Shown: positions 1 through 9,216 of the stretch, piece after piece
How positions within the stretch are numbered: the stretch's first letter is position 1
How the letters are laid out: each line of letters begins with the position of its first letter
Assembly: GCF_031432425.1 (NCBI RefSeq)
Contig: NZ_JAVKPH010000017.1
Location: 24,404-88,403 of the forward strand
Source: Ruixingdingia sedimenti
Lineage (GTDB): Bacteria; Pseudomonadota; Alphaproteobacteria; Rhodobacterales; Rhodobacteraceae
Length of the DNA: 64,000 nt
Direction of reading: 5' to 3'
The notes under the pieces: model-generated
The model's input: only the letters and a program-made list of their open reading frames with translations
Databases searched by the model: none
Told to the model about the DNA's origin: nothing
Program-made: the position numbers and the translations under genes

Positions 1-93
1 ATGGCAGGCCCGTTCCGCCTGACCCCATCCGCCCTTGACCATCCCCCGCCGCAGGGCCATCGGCCCTTCCACGCAGGTGCAGAAGAGACGCCC
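1..93. other. cysI upstream leader
   Basis: No gene can be assigned here. An ATG at position 1 is in frame with cysI, but the family N-terminus (MYSYSEFDEAF) begins at 94 and a purine-rich AGAAGAG lies at 81-87, so the extra 31 codons are probably not translated. The other two forward frames close within the first 40 bases and could be the tail of an upstream gene lying outside the window. Confidence 0.4.
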
Positions 94-1753
<1,660 letters not shown>

Positions 1754-1764
<11 letters not shown>

Positions 1765-2527
1765 CCTGCACGGCTCCGGCGCGGGGCTGGCGCCGGTGGC
1801 CGAACGCGTCGCGGCGCTGAACGCGCGCTATCGCCATCACGCGGCGGTGGCGGTGCTGGAACATGCGTTGGGCGACCCGGATCTGGGGCGGGTGGCGCTG
1901 GTGTCGTCCTTCGGGGCGGAATCGGTGGTGCTTTTGCATCTGGTGTCCATCGTCGCCCCGCGCACCCCGGTGCTGTTCATCGACACGCGGCTGCTGTTTC
2001 CCGAAACGCTGGCCTATCAGACGGAACTGGCGCAGACGCTCGACCTGCGGGACCTGCGGGTGATCCGCGCGGGCCTGCCGGACCTTGCGCTGCGCGACCC
2101 CGATGGCCTGCTGCACCAGACCGATACCGACGCCTGCTGCGCCCTGCGCAAGACCGAGCCGCTGGAAAACGCGCTGGCCGGGTTCGACGGCTGGATCACC
2201 GGGCGCAAGCGGTATCAGGGCGGCACCCGCGCGGCGCTCGACTTCTTCGAAGAGGAAGAGGGCACCGGCCGGATCAAGGTCAACCCGCTGGCGCATTGGG
2301 GGCGCGAGGATGTGGCCGACTACATGCTCAACAACCGCCTGCCGCGCCATCCGATGGTTGCGCGCGGCTACCCCTCCATCGGCTGCGCGCCCTGCACCTC
2401 GCCGGTCAAGGCGGGTGAGGATGAACGCGCAGGCCGTTGGCGCGGCAGCGAAAAGACCGAATGCGGTATTCACTTCATCAACGGCCGCGTGGTGCGCGGC
2501 CCGATGACCAAGGAGGACGCGGCATGA
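1754..2527 (+). CDS. cysH: Phosphoadenylyl-sulfate/adenylyl-sulfate reductase
   Basis: A 257-residue PP-loop reductase that converts APS or PAPS to sulfite using thioredoxin. Seen in the sequence: the PP-loop SSFGAES near residues 50-56, cysteine pair C128-C129, pair C211/C214 (GCAPC) and the catalytic C237 in ECGIH near the C-terminus. The two cysteine pairs are the [4Fe-4S] ligands that mark the APS-using (plant/bacterial assimilatory) form, so APS is the likelier substrate. The ATG at 1754 lies inside the cysI tail, and the stop overlaps the next start as ATGA. It sits between cysI and a DUF934 gene, a standard alphaproteobacterial order. Confidence 0.95.
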
Positions 2528-2982
2528 GCGTCATCGTCACCGACCGGGGCTTTGCCGCCGAGGATTTCGGGGCCGAGATCATCCCCCTCGACGCGATCGA
2601 GGGCCGCAACGACATCGCGGCAGTGGACCTGCCCCCCACCGCCGACCCGCTGGCGCTGCGCGACCTCTTGCCGGGGTTGAAGCTGATCCGCGTGGCTTTC
2701 CCCGCCTTCAGCGACGGGCGCGGCTTCACCGTCGCGCGGCGGCTCCGGGCGATGGGTTATGCCGGACGGCTGCGCGCCGCGGGCCATGTGCTGGCCGACC
2801 AGTACACGATGGCCCGCCGCGTCGGCTTCGACGAGGTGGAGATTTCCGACGATCTGGCCGCCCGCCAGCCCGCCGACCAATGGGCCTTCCGCACCGACTG
2901 GAAGGCCCATGACTATCAGTCGCGGCTGCGCGCCCGCCTTGCGGGTTCCGCCGCGGCGCCCGACATTGTAGAAGGGGCCTGA
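2524..2982 (+). CDS. DUF934 protein of the sulfite reduction operon
   Basis: A 152-residue soluble protein of the DUF934 family, whose members sit almost always next to cysI/cysH in proteobacteria and are named as probable accessory oxidoreductases of sulfite reduction. Its biochemical role is not established. Hydrophobic repeats around LRDLLPGLKLIRVAFP and a central FSDGRGFTVARRLR stretch are typical. The ATG overlaps the cysH stop by 4 bp, and only 6 bp separate its stop from fpr, so all four genes are probably one mRNA. Confidence 0.85.
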   Translation: MSVIVTDRGFAAEDFGAEIIPLDAIEGRNDIAAVDLPPTADPLALRDLLPGLKLIRVAFPAFSDGRGFTVARRLRAMGYAGRLRAAGHVLADQYTMARRVGFDEVEISDDLAARQPADQWAFRTDWKAHDYQSRLRARLAGSAAAPDIVEGA

Positions 2983-2988
2983 GCCACA

Positions 2989-3825
2989 ATGAACGAGCAG
3001 ACCAGCGTGACCACCGCATCCGCCACCCCCGCCGCCGCCCCCGTGCGCACCCTGCCCGACGCGCAGACCGTGACCGCCGTCACGCACTGGACGGACAGCC
3101 TGTTTTCCTTCCGGGTGACGCGGCCGAAATCGCTGCGCTTCCGGTCGGGCGAATTCGTGATGATCGGGCTTCTGGACTACAAGGGCAAACCCCTGCTGCG
3201 CGCCTATTCCATCGCCTCGCCGTCGTGGGACGAGGAACTGGAGTTCTATTCGATCAAGGTGCCCGACGGCCCGCTGACCTCGCGCCTGCAACATATCCAG
3301 CCGGGGGACGAGATCATCCTGCGCCCCAAGCCCGTGGGCACGCTGGTGCTGGATGCGCTGCTGCCGGGCAAGCGGCTGTGGTTTCTGGCCACCGGCACCG
3401 GCATCGCGCCCTTCGCCAGCCTGATGCGCGACCCGGAAACCTATGAACGCTACGATCAGGTCATCATGATGCACACCTGCCGCACGGTGGCCGAGCTGGA
3501 ATACGGCCGCCAGCTGGTCGCGGCGCTGCGCGAGGATCCGTTGATCGGCGAATTCGCCGACAAGCTGGTCTACTACCCCACCACCACGCGCGAGCCGTTC
3601 GAACGCATGGGCCGCGTGACCGACAACCTGTCCTCGGGCAAGGTGTTTTCCGACCTCGGCATCCCGCCGATGGACCCGGGCACCGACCGCGCGATGGTCT
3701 GCGGCTCGATGGCGCTCAACGTCGATATCAAGGCGATCCTCGAAGGCTTCGGCCTGCGCGAGGGCGCGAATTCGGAACCGCGGGAATATGTGGTCGAACG
3801 CGCCTTCGTCGGCGACGGGATCTGA
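2989..3825 (+). CDS. fpr: Ferredoxin--NADP(+) reductase
   Basis: A 278-residue FAD enzyme moving electrons between NADPH and ferredoxin/flavodoxin. The FAD-binding RAYSIAS motif is near residue 70, the NADP-binding GTGIAPFASL near 135, and the C-terminus carries the aromatic/charged YVVERAF tail of bacterial subclass FNRs. About 20 Ala/Pro/Thr-rich residues precede the usual family start. It lies 6 bp after the DUF934 gene at the end of the cys cluster, which suggests it supplies reduced ferredoxin to sulfite reductase. It could also serve the two P450s at 19.4 and 24.4 kb, which have no reductase of their own nearby (inference). A strong hairpin follows at 3859-3887. Confidence 0.93.
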   Translation: MNEQTSVTTASATPAAAPVRTLPDAQTVTAVTHWTDSLFSFRVTRPKSLRFRSGEFVMIGLLDYKGKPLLRAYSIASPSWDEELEFYSIKVPDGPLTSRLQHIQPGDEIILRPKPVGTLVLDALLPGKRLWFLATGTGIAPFASLMRDPETYERYDQVIMMHTCRTVAELEYGRQLVAALREDPLIGEFADKLVYYPTTTREPFERMGRVTDNLSSGKVFSDLGIPPMDPGTDRAMVCGSMALNVDIKAILEGFGLREGANSEPREYVVERAFVGDGI

Positions 3826-3858
3826 AGATCGCCGCGCAAGCCACCGGCACAAAATGAA

Positions 3859-3887
3859 AACGCCGCGCGAATGGATCGCGCGGCGTT
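3859..3887. terminator. Bidirectional terminator hairpin between fpr and the Ala-rich gene
   Basis: A perfect 12-bp stem (3859-3870 with 3876-3887) with a 5-nt loop lies between two convergent genes. A-rich sequence precedes it (AAAATGAAAA at 3851-3860), so it has a U-tract on the minus-strand transcript; the plus side has only a short T run. Confidence 0.8.
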
Positions 3888-3906
3888 CGCGTTTCCGCCC
3901 GTTGGC

Positions 3907-4539
3907 TCAGAGGCCGAGCGCGGCGCGGATCTGCGTCAGCGCGGCTTCGACCAGCACCGGGTTGCCGGCGGCGTTCGTGACCAGCGCGCTCAGCGTGGCC
4001 TTGGTGCCGGCGTCGAGCGACGAGCCTTCGATCAGCGCGATCACCTTGGCGGCGTCGAAATTGGCCGGGTTCAGCACCGCGGCGGCATCCTCTGCCGCGC
4101 CCTGCGCCGCCGTACCCGCGGCCTCGGCAGCCTCCTGCGCGGCTTCGGCAGCAGCCCCGGCCGCCTCGGCGGCGCCCTCTGCGGCCTCTTGCGCGGCCTC
4201 GGCGGCCCCCTGGACGGCTTCGCCGGCGGCGTCGGCGGCACCCTCGGCCGCTTCCTGGGCGGCCTCGGCGGCGCCCTGCGCGGCCTCGGCGGCTTCCTTC
4301 GCGGCGGCTTCGGCCTCTGCCGCGGCGGTGGCGGCGGCTTCTTCCTCTGCCTTCTTCGCGGCTTCTTCGGCGGCGGCGCGGGCGGCGGCCTCTTCCTCGG
4401 CCTTCTTGGCGGCGGCATCGGCCACGGCGCGGGCGGCAGCCTCTTCCGCGGCGCGCTGCTGCGGCAGGTAGCTGAACTGGTAGTAGCCCGCGGCGGCCAG
4501 AAGCACCACGACGGCCCCGATGATAACACCCTTGTTCAT
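3907..4539 (-). CDS. Membrane-anchored Ala/Glu-rich coiled-coil protein
   Basis: A 210-residue protein of unknown function. An N-terminal hydrophobic segment (about residues 4-18, GVIIGAVVVLLAAAGYY) acts as membrane anchor or uncleaved signal. It is followed by about 120 residues of Ala/Glu/Lys repeats of the AAEEAAKKAEEE kind that grade into an almost uncharged AAEAAQEAAEGAA repeat, and a folded-looking C-terminal tail of about 55 residues (from NPANFDAAKVIALIE to IRAALGL). This predicts a long helix projecting into the periplasm with a small terminal domain. It is divergent from infC. The low-complexity core prevents a family call; TolA-like organisation is only a resemblance. Confidence 0.7.
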   Translation of the reverse strand: MNKGVIIGAVVVLLAAAGYYQFSYLPQQRAAEEAAARAVADAAAKKAEEEAAARAAAEEAAKKAEEEAAATAAAEAEAAAKEAAEAAQGAAEAAQEAAEGAADAAGEAVQGAAEAAQEAAEGAAEAAGAAAEAAQEAAEAAGTAAQGAAEDAAAVLNPANFDAAKVIALIEGSSLDAGTKATLSALVTNAAGNPVLVEAALTQIRAALGL

Positions 4540-4717
4540 GGATCCACTCCTCTCATGCGGCAGGATGACTGCGCCCGCCTTCTGGCAGAGCCGGGCCGCA
4601 AAGGAAAGAACAATCGCCGCAGCGCGGCGCCATCGCCCGGAATACGGCCCCGCCCACGGGAATCCGGTTGAAACCCCGGCGCGTCAAGAGTATTTTTCAG
4701 CCGCATCCGGCAACTTC

Positions 4718-4735
4718 AGAAGGAACGCCACCATA
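4718..4735 (+). promoter_or_regulatory. infC ribosome-binding site and AUA start codon
   Basis: AGAAGGA (4718-4724) is followed after 8 nt by ATA at 4733, which reads directly into the conserved IF-3 N-terminus (ARRPHNAPPQRETGPRVND). No ATG, GTG or TTG in this frame lies in a suitable position: the nearest upstream ATGs add long unrelated sequence and the next downstream ATG cuts into the domain. Known biology: infC genes use AUU, AUC or AUA so that IF-3 represses its own translation. Confidence 0.75.
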
Positions 4736-5272
4736 GCCCGCAGACCCCACAACGCCCCGCCGCAACGCGAAACGGGCCCCCGCGTCAACGATCGCATCCG
4801 CGCCCCGGAAATCCGGCTGATCGGCGCAGAGGGCGAGAACATCGGCGTCGTCACCCCCGCCCGCGCCATGGCGCTGGCCGAAGAAGCGGGGCTCGACCTG
4901 GTGGAAATCTCGCCGACCGCGGTGCCCCCGGTCTGCAAGATCATGGACTTCGGCAAGTTCAAGTACGAGACGCAGAAGAAAGAGGCCGAGGCACGCAAGA
5001 AGCAGAAGGTCATCGAGATCAAGGAAATCAAGTTCCGCCCCGGGACCGACAGCCATGATTACGACGTCAAGATGCGCTCGGTGCTGAAATTCCTCGACGA
5101 GGGCGACAAGGTGAAGATCACCCTGCGATTCCGCGGCCGGGAAATGGCGCACCAGCAACTGGGGATGGAACTGCTGAACCGCGTCGCCGCCCATGTGGCA
5201 GAGGTGGGCAAGGTGGAATCGATGCCCAAGCTGGAAGGCCGCCAGATGGTGATGATGATCGCGCCGAAATAG
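4733..5272 (+). CDS. infC: Translation initiation factor IF-3
   Basis: A 179-residue IF-3 that binds the 30S subunit, blocks premature 50S joining and proofreads the start codon. The N-terminal domain (PRVNDRIRAPEIRLIGAEGE), the Lys-rich linker helix (KKEAEARKKQKVIEIKEIKF) and the C-terminal domain ending KLEGRQMVMMIAPK are complete. An open frame extends upstream to an ATG at 4520, but that sequence is not IF-3-like and runs through the divergent promoter region. I therefore use the AUA at 4733, supported by its Shine-Dalgarno. No rpmI/rplT follows, so the gene is separate from the usual IF3-L35-L20 operon, a common arrangement in Rhodobacterales. Confidence 0.93.
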   Translation: MARRPHNAPPQRETGPRVNDRIRAPEIRLIGAEGENIGVVTPARAMALAEEAGLDLVEISPTAVPPVCKIMDFGKFKYETQKKEAEARKKQKVIEIKEIKFRPGTDSHDYDVKMRSVLKFLDEGDKVKITLRFRGREMAHQQLGMELLNRVAAHVAEVGKVESMPKLEGRQMVMMIAPK

Positions 5273-5280
5273 CGCCCGCA

Positions 5281-5302
5281 GGCCCCGCCCGACGGCGGGG
5301 CC
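5281..5302 (+). terminator. Hairpin after infC
   Basis: A 9-bp GC stem (5281-5289 with 5294-5302) and 4-nt loop lie 8 nt after the infC stop, followed by a weak CCCTTG run rather than a good T-tract. Probably the infC terminator. Confidence 0.5.
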
Positions 5303-5520
5303 CTTGCCCGCGGCAACCGGGACGCGAAAGCGCCGTTGAACGGCGCCGCGGAAACCCTTACCTTTCCCCTGCCGCCGGAAACAGGAAAACCGCCCGATGC
5401 CGTCATCTTCGGAATCCTCCAGTACCCCAGAGGGCGACTGTAGCAGCGGTGATTCCGACCCGGCCGGGCTGACCGCCCCCCGGCGCACCTGCGCCCCCTT
5501 CCATACCGGAAATTCCGCCG

Positions 5521-7098
5521 ATGCTGTTTGAATGGATGGCCGACCCCGCCGCATGGGTCGGGCTTGTCACGCTTGTGATCCTGGAAATCGTTCTGGGGAT
5601 CGACAACCTCGTCTTCATCGCCGTGCTGGCCGACAAGCTGCCGGCGCATCAGCGCGAAAAGGCGCGGCTTCTGGGCCTGTCGCTGGCGCTGGCGATGCGG
5701 CTGGTGCTGCTGGCGTCGATTTCCTGGATCGTGACGCTGACCGCGCCGATCTTTTCGCTGTTCGACAAGGGCTTTTCGGCGCGCGACCTGATCCTGATCG
5801 TGGGCGGGCTGTTTCTGCTGTTCAAGGGCACGATGGAACTGCACGAACGGCTGGAGGGTCACAGCACCCAGAAATCCGGCGGGCCGGCGCAGGCGGTGTT
5901 CTGGCAGGTCATCGCGCAGATCGTGGTGCTGGACGCGATCTTTTCGCTCGACAGCGTGATCACGGCGGTCGGCATGGTGCATCACCTGTCGATCATGGTC
6001 ATCGCGGTGGTGATCGCGGTGGGCGTGATGATGCTGACCTCCAAGCCGCTGATGGCCTTCGTGTCGCGCCATCCGACGGTGGTGATCCTGTGCCTCGGCT
6101 TCCTGATGATGATCGGCTTTTCGCTGATCACCGAGGGCTTCGGCTTCCATGTGCCCAAGGGCTACCTCTACGCCGCCATCGGCTTTTCGGTGCTGATCGA
6201 GGCGCTGAACCAGATCGGGCGGCGCAACCGCGAACGGTTCCTGACCACGGGCGACCTGCGCGAACGCACGGCAGAGGCCGTGCTGCGCCTTCTGGGCGGC
6301 AAGGGGGGCGAGGGCGATCTGGGCGGGGGCGCCGAGATGATCGCCGAACAGGTGGCGCAAAGCGGCATCTTCGACCGCGAGGAAAAGGAGATGATCCAGG
6401 GCGTGCTGACGCTGGCCGAACGCACCGCGACCTCGGTGATGACGCCGCGGACGGACATCGACTGGCTGGACCTGTCGCGCCCGCAGGAGGATCTGCGCAA
6501 CCAGATCCTGCAAGAGGGGCATTCGCGCTATCTGCTGGCGCACAACACGCTGGAAAACTTCGTCGGCATCGCGCTGACGCGGGATCTGCTGCGCGACCTG
6601 CTGGAGGAAGGGGCGATCAACCTCGAACGCTCGTTGCGCCAGCCGCTGGTGGTGCACGAGAACATCACCGCGCTGCGGCTGATGGAAAGCCTGCGCAAGT
6701 CGCCGGTGCAGATGGCGGTGGTGGTGGACGAATTCGGGTCCTTCGAGGGGATCGTGACCCCCACCGACCTGCTGGAGGCGATCGCCGGCGAATTCCCCGA
6801 CGAGGACGAGGAACGGCTGGCCATCGAACAGGCCGCGGACGGGTCGTGGCTGGTGGATGGCGGGCTGGATATCCGCCGCGCCTCGAACCTGCTGGACGTG
6901 CAGCTGGTGGACGACGCCAACCGCTATTCGACGCTGGCGGGCTATATCCTGTGGCAACTGGGCCGCCTGCCGAAAGAAGGCGAGACGGTGCGCGCGGGCG
7001 ATCTGGTGTTCGAGGTCGTCAGCCTCGACGGCCGCGCCATCGACCGGGTACGGATCAGCCGCAGCGGCGCGGACGAGCTGGAATATGCGCAGGAGTGA
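5521..7098 (+). CDS. TerC-family membrane protein with CBS pair and CorC_HlyC domain
   Basis: A 525-residue inner-membrane protein like E. coli YegH/YoaE. The first ~235 residues are a TerC module with about seven hydrophobic helices and the acidic intramembrane signatures LGIDNLVF (about residue 25) and FSLDSVITAVG (about 140), implicated in metal ion handling. Residues ~290-420 are a CBS-domain pair (starting near MTPRTDIDWLDL) and the last ~85 residues form a CorC_HlyC domain (from DGSWLVDGGLDIR). TerC relatives export Mn or act in metal homeostasis; the substrate here is unknown. The gene stands alone, 248 bp after infC, in a gap where I see nothing else certain. Confidence 0.88.
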   Translation: MLFEWMADPAAWVGLVTLVILEIVLGIDNLVFIAVLADKLPAHQREKARLLGLSLALAMRLVLLASISWIVTLTAPIFSLFDKGFSARDLILIVGGLFLLFKGTMELHERLEGHSTQKSGGPAQAVFWQVIAQIVVLDAIFSLDSVITAVGMVHHLSIMVIAVVIAVGVMMLTSKPLMAFVSRHPTVVILCLGFLMMIGFSLITEGFGFHVPKGYLYAAIGFSVLIEALNQIGRRNRERFLTTGDLRERTAEAVLRLLGGKGGEGDLGGGAEMIAEQVAQSGIFDREEKEMIQGVLTLAERTATSVMTPRTDIDWLDLSRPQEDLRNQILQEGHSRYLLAHNTLENFVGIALTRDLLRDLLEEGAINLERSLRQPLVVHENITALRLMESLRKSPVQMAVVVDEFGSFEGIVTPTDLLEAIAGEFPDEDEERLAIEQAADGSWLVDGGLDIRRASNLLDVQLVDDANRYSTLAGYILWQLGRLPKEGETVRAGDLVFEVVSLDGRAIDRVRISRSGADELEYAQE

Positions 7099-7121
7099 TC
7101 TTCATCCTTTGGATGAGGATC
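7097..7121. terminator. Hairpin between TerC-family gene and pgm
   Basis: An 11-bp stem (7097-7107 with 7111-7121, one G-T wobble) with a TTT loop overlaps the stop codon of the TerC-family gene and lies between convergent genes. There is no good T-tract, so it may act as a 3' end stabiliser or a weak terminator. Confidence 0.5.
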
Positions 7122-7151
7122 ACCCCGTGACGCATTGTTCCCGCATGGAAA

Positions 7152-8783
7152 TCAGGTGATCACATCCGGCACCGCCCGGCCCGTCAGCCGCGCGATCCCG
7201 GCCAGATCCTCGGCCGCCGCGATCAGGGGGGCAAGCGCCTCCTGCGGATCCTGCGCCATCCTGTCGGGGTCGTCCTCCATCCGGTCGAGGTAGAGCCGCA
7301 GCGTCGCGCCCTCTGTCCCCGTGCCCGACAGGCGCAGCACGATCCGCGCGCCGCCTTCGAACGCCACGCGCAGGCCCTGCCCCGCAGAGCTTGAGCCATC
7401 CACCGGATCGCGATAGGCGAAATCGTCCGCCGCGGTGACGGTCATCCCCGCCACCACCCGCCCCGGCAGCCCCGGCAGCGCGGCGCGCAGGCCCGCCATC
7501 ACCGCCTCTGCCGCCGCGACGGGCAAGGCCTCGTAATCGTGGCGGGAATAGTAGTTGCGCCCGAACTGCCGCCAATGGCCGTCCAGCACCTCTGCCACCC
7601 CCTTGCCGCGCGCGGCGAGGATGTTGAGCCAGATCAGCACGGCCCAGAGCCCGTCCTTTTCGCGCACATGGTCCGACCCGGTGCCAAAGCTTTCCTCGCC
7701 GCAGATCGTGGCGCGGCCGGCGTCCAGCAGGGTGCCGAAGAACTTCCACCCCGTGGGGGTCTCGTGCAGGTCCACCCCCAGATGGGCGGCCACGCGGTCG
7801 GCGGCGGCAGAGGTCGGCATGGACCGCGCGATGCCGCGGATGCCGCCGGCGTAACCCTTGCACAGATGCGCATTGGCGGCGATCACGGCGAGGCTGTCGG
7901 AGGGGCTGACATAGACCCCGCGGCCCAGGATCATGTTTCGGTCGCCGTCGCCGTCGGACGCGGCACCGAAATCCGGCGCGTCCGGGCCCATCAACTCATC
8001 CCAAAGGTCGCGGGCATGGGCCGGGTTCGGGTCGGGGTGATGGCCGCCGAAATCGGGCTCCGGCACGGCATTGACCACGGTGCCGGGCGCGAAACCGATC
8101 CGGTGTTCGAGAATCTCCACCGCATAGGGCCCCGTCACCGCCGACATCGCGTCGAACCGCATGCGGAACCCGCCCGCCACCAGCGCGCGGATGGCGTCGA
8201 AATCCACCAGCCGTTCCATCAGCGCGGCATAATCCGTCACCGGATCGACGACCTGCACCACCATGCCGTCCAGCCGCGATTCGCCGATGCGATCCAGATC
8301 GGGCGCAGGCGCCCCGGCGATATGGTAGCCCGTCACCCGTTCCGTCGCCGCATGGATCGCCGCCGTCACCGCCTCTGGCGCCGGGCCGCCGTTGGCGATG
8401 TTGTACTTGACGCCGAAATCGCCGTCCGGCCCGCCGGGGTTGTGCGAGGCCGACAGAATCAGCCCGCCATCCGCCGCATTCAGCCGGATCAGATGCGAGG
8501 CCGCGGGCGTGGACAGGATCGCGCCGCGCCCCACGATCACCCGCGCCGCCCCCCCGGCGGCGGCCATGCGCAGGATCGTTTCCGCCGCCTGCCGCCCGAA
8601 ATAGCGCCCGTCGCCGCCCAGGACCAGCACCTTGCCCGACACCCCGCCGATGGCGTCGAACACCGCCTGCACGAAGCATTCCAGATAGCCCGGCCGCATG
8701 AATTCGGCCGTTTTCTTGCGCAGGCCCGAGGTTCCGGGTTTCTGCCCCGCAAAGGGGCCGGCGGCGACGAATGTGCTGGTCAT
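7152..8783 (-). CDS. pgm: Phosphoglucomutase (alpha-D-glucose phosphate-specific)
   Basis: A 543-residue cytosolic enzyme interconverting glucose 1-phosphate and glucose 6-phosphate, feeding glycogen, UDP-glucose and polysaccharide synthesis. Seen: the N-terminal KPGTSGLRKKT, the phosphoserine loop as LILSASHNPGG (about residue 110), the metal loop DGDGDRNMI, the sugar loop CGEESFGTGSDHVREKDG and a C-terminal phosphate site around RLSGTGTEGA. The usual family start (MTSTFVAAGPFAGQKPGT) is at 8783; an in-frame ATG 57 nt upstream lacks family support. It stands alone with no glg genes adjacent. Length is normal for the family. Confidence 0.95.
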   Translation of the reverse strand: MTSTFVAAGPFAGQKPGTSGLRKKTAEFMRPGYLECFVQAVFDAIGGVSGKVLVLGGDGRYFGRQAAETILRMAAAGGAARVIVGRGAILSTPAASHLIRLNAADGGLILSASHNPGGPDGDFGVKYNIANGGPAPEAVTAAIHAATERVTGYHIAGAPAPDLDRIGESRLDGMVVQVVDPVTDYAALMERLVDFDAIRALVAGGFRMRFDAMSAVTGPYAVEILEHRIGFAPGTVVNAVPEPDFGGHHPDPNPAHARDLWDELMGPDAPDFGAASDGDGDRNMILGRGVYVSPSDSLAVIAANAHLCKGYAGGIRGIARSMPTSAAADRVAAHLGVDLHETPTGWKFFGTLLDAGRATICGEESFGTGSDHVREKDGLWAVLIWLNILAARGKGVAEVLDGHWRQFGRNYYSRHDYEALPVAAAEAVMAGLRAALPGLPGRVVAGMTVTAADDFAYRDPVDGSSSAGQGLRVAFEGGARIVLRLSGTGTEGATLRLYLDRMEDDPDRMAQDPQEALAPLIAAAEDLAGIARLTGRAVPDVIT

Positions 8784-8856
8784 GCGGATCTCCTGGGCCG
8801 GAATGGCCGCAGGTAGAGCGGATCGCGCCGCCGCATGCAAGGCCCCTGCGCGCCCC

Positions 8857-9204
8857 CTAGCGGGGACGCGCCACCAGCGACTGCACCGTATAGACGAGGA
8901 TCGCCGCCCCCACCGCGCCCAGGACCGCGACGCCCAAAAGCACGATCACGTCGATGGGCCCGCCGATGTTGCGCAGGCCGGAATTGGTGATCTGGAACAC
9001 GAACACCACCGCCGCCACCGCGCCCACCGGCATCGCCAGCTGCGCCAGCAGGAACTTGCGCCAGGATACCGCCCGGTCGCGGACCAGCACGAAAAGATAG
9101 GCCAGCGTCACCACCACGGCGGCGGCGACCATCGCCCAGAACAGGCCCCGGCCGAACATGTCCTCGAACACGGCGATCAGGGTTTGCAGCGTCAGATCCT
9201 TCAT
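8857..9204 (-). CDS. DUF5368 small membrane protein, partner of sqr
   Basis: A 115-residue inner-membrane protein of the DUF5368 type. Three hydrophobic segments are visible (about residues 22-42, 53-70 and 83-108). Function is unknown. It starts 12 bp after the sqr stop on the same strand, so it is almost certainly co-transcribed with sqr and under the same sulfide-responsive promoter. A role linked to sulfide oxidation or its membrane anchoring is inference from context only. Confidence 0.75.
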   Translation of the reverse strand: MKDLTLQTLIAVFEDMFGRGLFWAMVAAAVVVTLAYLFVLVRDRAVSWRKFLLAQLAMPVGAVAAVVFVFQITNSGLRNIGGPIDVIVLLGVAVLGAVGAAILVYTVQSLVARPR

Positions 9205-9216
9205 GGCGGGTCCTCC

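Noticed and set aside
4090..4450. Tandem DNA repeat or minisatellite
   Set aside because: The repetition is at the protein level (Ala/Glu helices) with irregular codon units; no fixed DNA period is seen.
4520..4732. N-terminal extension of IF-3 to the ATG at 4520
   Set aside because: The extra 71 residues are not IF-3-like and cross the divergent promoter region; the AUA with its own Shine-Dalgarno fits better.
5059..6957. A 632-codon open frame on the minus strand
   Set aside because: It is antisense to infC and the TerC/CBS gene. The composition is Arg/His/Gln-rich, as expected for a shadow of high-GC coding sequence, with no domain.
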